Shown here one piece after another: positions 37,597 to 41,488 of a stretch of DNA of 41,488 bases (the first letter of the stretch is position 1; each line of letters opens with the position of its first letter). Source of the stretch: Alphaproteobacteria bacterium (GTDB taxonomy: Bacteria; Pseudomonadota; Alphaproteobacteria; Sphingomonadales; Sphingomonadaceae); assembly GCA_003241875.1 (NCBI GenBank), contig QBLU01000030.1:1-41488 (forward strand), read 5' to 3'. Position numbers and translations under genes: made by a program. The notes beneath the pieces are model-generated. The model saw nothing but the letters and a program-made list of their open reading frames with translations. It had not been told where the DNA came from and made no database searches.

Positions 37597-38826
37597 CTAG
37601 CGGGGCCAGTCCACCGGCGCCAACCGCGGCACCCCGAAGGCAAACACCACAGCCCCGCCGATGACGATCGCCGCCGTCAGCGCGAATGCCGGGCCATAGC
37701 CCGCGGCGTCGACGATGGCCCCGGTCACCACCGGGCCGATGACCCCCGCCAGATTGCCCACCGAACTCTGCACCCCGACCCAGCGCCCTGCCGACGCCGG
37801 CCCGGCGAGCGTCTGCCCGCAGACGAACAATATGCCGGTGATGGTGCCGAAGCACAGGCTGGTCGGCACCAGCCACAGCGCCAGCGCCAGCGTCGATTCG
37901 GTCCGGGCGATGGCGAGGATGCCGATGGCCGACACCGCCGAGCAGCCGAGGCCCACGGCGCGGCGCACCGATGCCGACGATCGCCCGCGCGCGATGATGC
38001 GATCGACAAGGCCCGCCGACCCGGCGGCACCGATGGTCTGGCCGAGGTAGAACAGCGACGTCAGCAGCGCCATGTCGGTAATGTCATAGCCGCGCACCTT
38101 GACGAGATAGAGCGGCAGCCAGGCAATGACGAAGTAGAGCGCATAGGTGCCGGAGAAATGATAGGCCGACATCGCCCATAGCGACGGCGTGCGCAGCAGC
38201 CGCGGATAGGCGCAGGCCCGGTCATCGGACGATGCGGGCGCATCGACTTCCCCGCGCAGCCGCGACCAGGGCAGCAGCCAGACCAGTGTCACCGCGCCGA
38301 AGATGACGAACATCTCCCGCCAGCCGTACAGCTCCAGGATGACGCCGCCGGCCAGCGTGCCGACCAGCGGCCCCATCGCCAGGCCGCCCGACAGTGCGAT
38401 ATTGGCGGTGCCGCGCCGGGCGTCGGGCGCCCGCGCCATCAGCTTTGATGCACTGGGAAAGGCGACGCCCTCACCGACGCCCATCAGCAGCCGCAGGATG
38501 ACCAGCGACGCCAGCCCGCCGGCAAAGCCCATCAGCAGCGTCGCCACCGCCCAGATCGCGACGCCGGCCGCCATCAGCCGATGCACCGACACCCGGTCGG
38601 CGAGCCAGCCCGACAGCATCAGGAACGGCACATAGGTCCAGAAGAACGACGACACGACGACGCCATAGCCGGTCGCCGACAGGCCCATCTCGTCCTTGAT
38701 CAGCGGCGCCGCGATCGAGACCGCGCCGCGATCGATATAGTTGAGCATGATCGCCGCGCCGACCATGACGATCAGGCCCAGCGACGGGCCGGCAGCAGGG
38801 GTCGTCGTCGCGGTGCGAGATGCCAT
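37597..38826 (-). CDS. MFS transporter, anion:cation symporter-like
   Basis: A 409-residue inner-membrane carrier with 12 helices. MLNYIDRGAVSIAAPLIKDEM and FFWTYVPFLMLSGWLADRV mark the ACS group (hexuronate, galactonate, tartrate and phthalate carriers); RLLMGVGEGVAFPSASKLMARAPDARRGTANI is the typical second block. I used the ATG at 38826; TTG two codons earlier is possible. It is divergent from the TonB receptor at 39025, so the two may bring the same organic acid through outer and inner membrane. The substrate is unknown. Confidence 0.9.
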   Translation of the reverse strand: MASRTATTTPAAGPSLGLIVMVGAAIMLNYIDRGAVSIAAPLIKDEMGLSATGYGVVVSSFFWTYVPFLMLSGWLADRVSVHRLMAAGVAIWAVATLLMGFAGGLASLVILRLLMGVGEGVAFPSASKLMARAPDARRGTANIALSGGLAMGPLVGTLAGGVILELYGWREMFVIFGAVTLVWLLPWSRLRGEVDAPASSDDRACAYPRLLRTPSLWAMSAYHFSGTYALYFVIAWLPLYLVKVRGYDITDMALLTSLFYLGQTIGAAGSAGLVDRIIARGRSSASVRRAVGLGCSAVSAIGILAIARTESTLALALWLVPTSLCFGTITGILFVCGQTLAGPASAGRWVGVQSSVGNLAGVIGPVVTGAIVDAAGYGPAFALTAAIVIGGAVVFAFGVPRLAPVDWPR

Positions 38827-38902
38827 CGGCAAAGGCTGGCATAACCGGAACGAAAGTCAACGAGGCGGCTGTCCGCCACTTCGCGACGCCGGCCCATGAC
38901 TG

Positions 38903-39010
38903 GCAATATTGCAACACCGGCCTGAAATCGTTGGTCGTGCCGTCACGATTTATTGACGTCATCTGCAACAGATGGTGGATAGGGTTACAAATATAACCGA
39001 ATAGTTAACC
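38903..39010. promoter_or_regulatory. palindrome-rich control region between MFS and TonB receptor genes
   Basis: Within the 198-bp divergent gap are GCAATATTGC (38903-38912), TGACGTCA (38954-38961), ATCTG-CAA-CAGAT (38961-38973) and GGTTACAAATATAACC (38983-38998), with a further GTTAACC at 39004-39010. They are perfect or near-perfect palindromes of operator size, and the last covers the likely start region of the receptor gene. A shared regulator is likely; none is encoded in the window. Confidence 0.45.
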
Positions 39011-39024
39011 CGGGGAGTTGCCTT

Positions 39025-41421
39025 ATGCTTGCCAACCCAACATCGCGCCGCCTGGCCGTCCTGTCTGCCACCACCGCCTTCGCGGCGCTGCTGGCCCTGC
39101 CGGCAATGGCGCAGACGACCGACCAGGGCCTCGCCGCCGCCGACGACAGCGACACCATCGTCGTCACCGCGACCAAGCGCGCATCGGACCTGCAGGACGT
39201 GCCGTTCTCGATCAACGCCCAGACCCAGGCCGACATCCAGCGGTCGGGCGCCACCACCATCGAGGACCTGTCGCGCAACGTCGCCGGCCTGACCATCCAG
39301 AACCTGGGCCCCGGCCAGAGCCAGGTTTCGATCCGCGGCGTGTCGGCGGGGCAGATCGTTCGCGACCAGCCCGGCGTCAAGGAACAGGTCGGCTTCTACC
39401 TCGATGAATCGGTCATCTCGCTGTCGCTGTTCACCCCCGACATCGACCTGTTCGACCTCAACCGCGTCGAGACGTTGCGCGGCCCGCAGGGCACGCTGTT
39501 CGGCTCCGGCTCGGTCGGCGGCACCATCCGCTACATCACCAACAAGCCGACCACCGAGCGCGTCGAGGGCCAGGTCGAAGGTGACATCAACATCATCGAC
39601 AAGGGCGGCGTCGGCGGCAGCCTGAAGGGCGCCGTCAACCTGCCGCTCGGCGACAAGGCCGCCGTCCGCGCCGTCGGCTATTACACCCGCTACGGCGGCT
39701 TCATCGATGCGATCGGCCCTGCCGGCAAGGACAATGTCAACAGCGGCGAACGCTATGGCGGCCGCATCGCGCTGCTGCTGCAGCCATCCGAAAATGTGAA
39801 GATCACGCCGCGCGTGCTCTACCAGGAGGTCCACACCGACGGCTTCAACCGCCAGGAAACCTACAACATCTTCGCCAACCCGTTCACCACCACCCGTCCG
39901 GCGGTGACCTTCAAGGAGCGCCAGCAGTATCTGCTGCTCGGCGAGGAATTCCGCGACAAGACGCTGATCGTCGACGGCACCATCGAGGTCGATCTCGACG
40001 GCGTCAACGTGACGTCGGTGTCGAGCTATACCGATCGCGACATCCTCGTCAGCCGCGACGCCAGCTCGCTGACCGGCTCGGTCTCGGTCGATCTCGGCTT
40101 CCCGGCCGCCGCGGTGACGCTGCCGTCGAACCTGCGCGATACCACCAAAGTGAAAAGCTTCACCCAGGAACTGCGGCTGGGTTCAACCGGCAACGGCGAC
40201 TTCCAGTGGGTGGTCGGCGCCTTCTACGCCAACACCGACCGCGACTATGACCAGCGGCTGCCGACCCCGGGCTATGACGCCTTCACCGATGCCACGCTCG
40301 GGGCGGGCACCTCGGCGGCGGTATCGAACGGCTTCGAAGTCGATTCGCCGTTCAATTCGGTGCTGCCCTACACGCTCGAGCAGATCTCCGGCTTCGGCGA
40401 GGCGAGCTATCGCTTCTTCGACAAGCTGACCATCACCGCCGGGCTGCGCTATTACGCCTACCAGGAATCCCGCACCATCACGTCGGGCGGGTTGTTTGCG
40501 AACGGTGACAGCGGCACCCGCAACAAGACGACATCGAGCGGCATCAACCCGCGCTTCCTCGCCAGCTATGCATTGAACGACGACGTCAACGTCAACGTCC
40601 AGGCCGCCAAGGGCTTCCGCCTCGGCGGTGTCAACGATCCGCTCAACGCCAACCTCTGCCAGGGCTCGGACCGCGAGACCTTCGGCGGCTTCCAGAATTT
40701 CGGTGACGAAACGCTGTGGAACTACGAAGCCGGCATCAAGGCCAAGGCCGGCGGCGTCACCTTCAACAGCGCCGTCTTCTACACCGACATCAAGAATTTG
40801 CAGACGACGCTCGACGCCGGCTCCTGCTCGTCGCGCATCGTCTTCAACGTGCCCAAGGCGCACACCGTCGGCGTCGAATTCGAGCTGACGGCAAGGCCGG
40901 TCGAAGGCCTGCAGGTCGGCGTTTCGGGCAGCGTCCTCGACGCCAAGTTCGATTCGACCGTGACGGCGGGCAACGGCCAGGTGATCGGCGGCATCCGCGA
41001 CGGCAACCGCCTGCCGACGGTGCCCAAGTTCCAGATCTCCGCCAACGCCAACTACAGCTTCCCGGTCGGCGAGACGGCCAAGGTCGTGCTCAACGCCAGC
41101 GTCCAGCACATCGGCGACCGCTTCACCCAGCCGAGCGACCAGGAGCCGCCGGCGTCGTTCTTCCAGTCCGGGCTGCCCTTCGGCGGCGCCACCGGCAGCG
41201 AAGTCCGCGACATCACGCTGCGGTTGCCGGCGTACCAACTCGTCAACATCAGCGCCGCGGTCGATTTCGGCCAGGGCCTGTCGCTGACCGCTTATATCAA
41301 CAACCTGCTCGACGAAAACGCCCTGCTGTCGCTCGACCGCGAACGCGGCGGCCGGGCAAGGATCGGCTATGCGACCAACCAGCCGCGGACGTTCGGGCTG
41401 ACGGCACGAAAGGCTTTCTAA
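39025..41421 (+). CDS. TonB-dependent outer-membrane receptor
   Basis: A 798-residue outer-membrane channel. Residues 1-30 are a signal peptide ending PAMA. The TonB box DTIVVTATKRA follows at about 43-53. The plug contains VSIRGVSAGQIV and the typical LNRVETLRGPQGTLFGSGSVGGTIRYIT. The rest is a 22-strand barrel ending with ARKAF, the C-terminal Phe needed for assembly. A GGGGAG site precedes the ATG. Substrate cannot be told; sphingomonads use many such receptors for sugars, aromatics and siderophores. The paired MFS carrier suggests an organic acid. A double-hairpin repeat follows the stop. Confidence 0.95.
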   Translation: MLANPTSRRLAVLSATTAFAALLALPAMAQTTDQGLAAADDSDTIVVTATKRASDLQDVPFSINAQTQADIQRSGATTIEDLSRNVAGLTIQNLGPGQSQVSIRGVSAGQIVRDQPGVKEQVGFYLDESVISLSLFTPDIDLFDLNRVETLRGPQGTLFGSGSVGGTIRYITNKPTTERVEGQVEGDINIIDKGGVGGSLKGAVNLPLGDKAAVRAVGYYTRYGGFIDAIGPAGKDNVNSGERYGGRIALLLQPSENVKITPRVLYQEVHTDGFNRQETYNIFANPFTTTRPAVTFKERQQYLLLGEEFRDKTLIVDGTIEVDLDGVNVTSVSSYTDRDILVSRDASSLTGSVSVDLGFPAAAVTLPSNLRDTTKVKSFTQELRLGSTGNGDFQWVVGAFYANTDRDYDQRLPTPGYDAFTDATLGAGTSAAVSNGFEVDSPFNSVLPYTLEQISGFGEASYRFFDKLTITAGLRYYAYQESRTITSGGLFANGDSGTRNKTTSSGINPRFLASYALNDDVNVNVQAAKGFRLGGVNDPLNANLCQGSDRETFGGFQNFGDETLWNYEAGIKAKAGGVTFNSAVFYTDIKNLQTTLDAGSCSSRIVFNVPKAHTVGVEFELTARPVEGLQVGVSGSVLDAKFDSTVTAGNGQVIGGIRDGNRLPTVPKFQISANANYSFPVGETAKVVLNASVQHIGDRFTQPSDQEPPASFFQSGLPFGGATGSEVRDITLRLPAYQLVNISAAVDFGQGLSLTAYINNLLDENALLSLDRERGGRARIGYATNQPRTFGLTARKAF

Positions 41422-41435
41422 ACACTGTCCGATCT

Positions 41436-41488
41436 CCCTCCCCCCTGCGGGGAGGGCGACTCGGCGCCAGCCGAGCGGGGTGGGGGTT
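41436..41488. repeat. intergenic double-hairpin repeat (CCTCCCCC type), copy 2
   Basis: CCCTCCCCCC/GGGGAGGG arms (41436-41456) are followed by CTCGGC/GCCGAG (41460-41475) and a G-rich tail GGGGTGGGGGTT running to the window end. It is the second copy of the element at 37447, 14 bp after the receptor stop. Confidence 0.8.

Noticed and set aside
38471-38968. Minus-strand frame reaching into the MFS-receptor gap
   Set aside because: It overlaps the MFS gene out of frame and loses protein-like composition after its first third.

Overview
The window is a high-GC chromosomal segment (G or C at most third codon positions) of an alphaproteobacterium, most likely a member of the Sphingomonadales. The evidence is a TonB-dependent receptor with a DTIVVTAT box, a DUF6481 protein, an F1-ATPase zeta subunit, the glyQ-glyS-ppdK and ychF-pth-rplY groups, a petABC operon and several GTCATCCC-type palindromic repeats. 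The placement is inference; no rRNA or tRNA gene was seen to support it.

Layout. 1-1206: 5' part of a secreted IgGFc-binding-like protein, cut by the window edge. 1394-5124: GNAT enzyme, tgt, an unknown secreted protein and an MDR7-type oxidoreductase, closed by a 90-bp palindrome. 5236-8992 (minus): three genes joined by 4-bp overlaps (DHA2 exporter, alpha/beta hydrolase, DauA-like D-amino-acid dehydrogenase). 9085-10045 (plus): three overlapping genes ending in a 29-residue Trp-rich membrane miniprotein, then a second 90-bp palindrome. 10154-18083 (minus): RcnB-like protein, sulfite dehydrogenase sorA-sorB, then glyQ-glyS-ppdK; glyS carries an extra segment of unusual composition. 18195-20677: a third palindrome, then rplY, pth and ychF. 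20678-21018: no gene, but a promoter-like -10, three hairpins and a T-run on the plus strand suggest a small RNA of about 140 nt.

21019-24688 (minus): TraB/GumN protein, acyl-CoA synthetase, a 22-bp triplicate repeat, a Pr6Pr membrane protein and an FMN split-barrel protein. 24796-28441 (plus): aminotransferase, a solitary molybdopterin oxidoreductase and DUF6481. 28781-29674: unknown secreted protein. 29772-33131 (minus): apt, and the cytochrome bc1 operon petA-petB-petC with a hairpin after it. 33336-34838 (plus): hemF and a GNAT protein. 34835-36428 (minus): ATPase zeta subunit, bolA, CGFS glutaredoxin and a membrane protein. 36666-37442: purC. 37597-41421: a divergent pair of an inner-membrane MFS carrier and an outer-membrane TonB receptor sharing a palindrome-rich control region.

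Most genes are housekeeping (translation, respiration, haem, purines). The less ordinary parts are the putative small RNA, the glyS insertion, the miniprotein operon, the D-amino-acid dehydrogenase with an altered pocket, the solitary molybdoenzyme and the palindromic repeat families. No CRISPR array, prophage or complete insertion sequence was seen.
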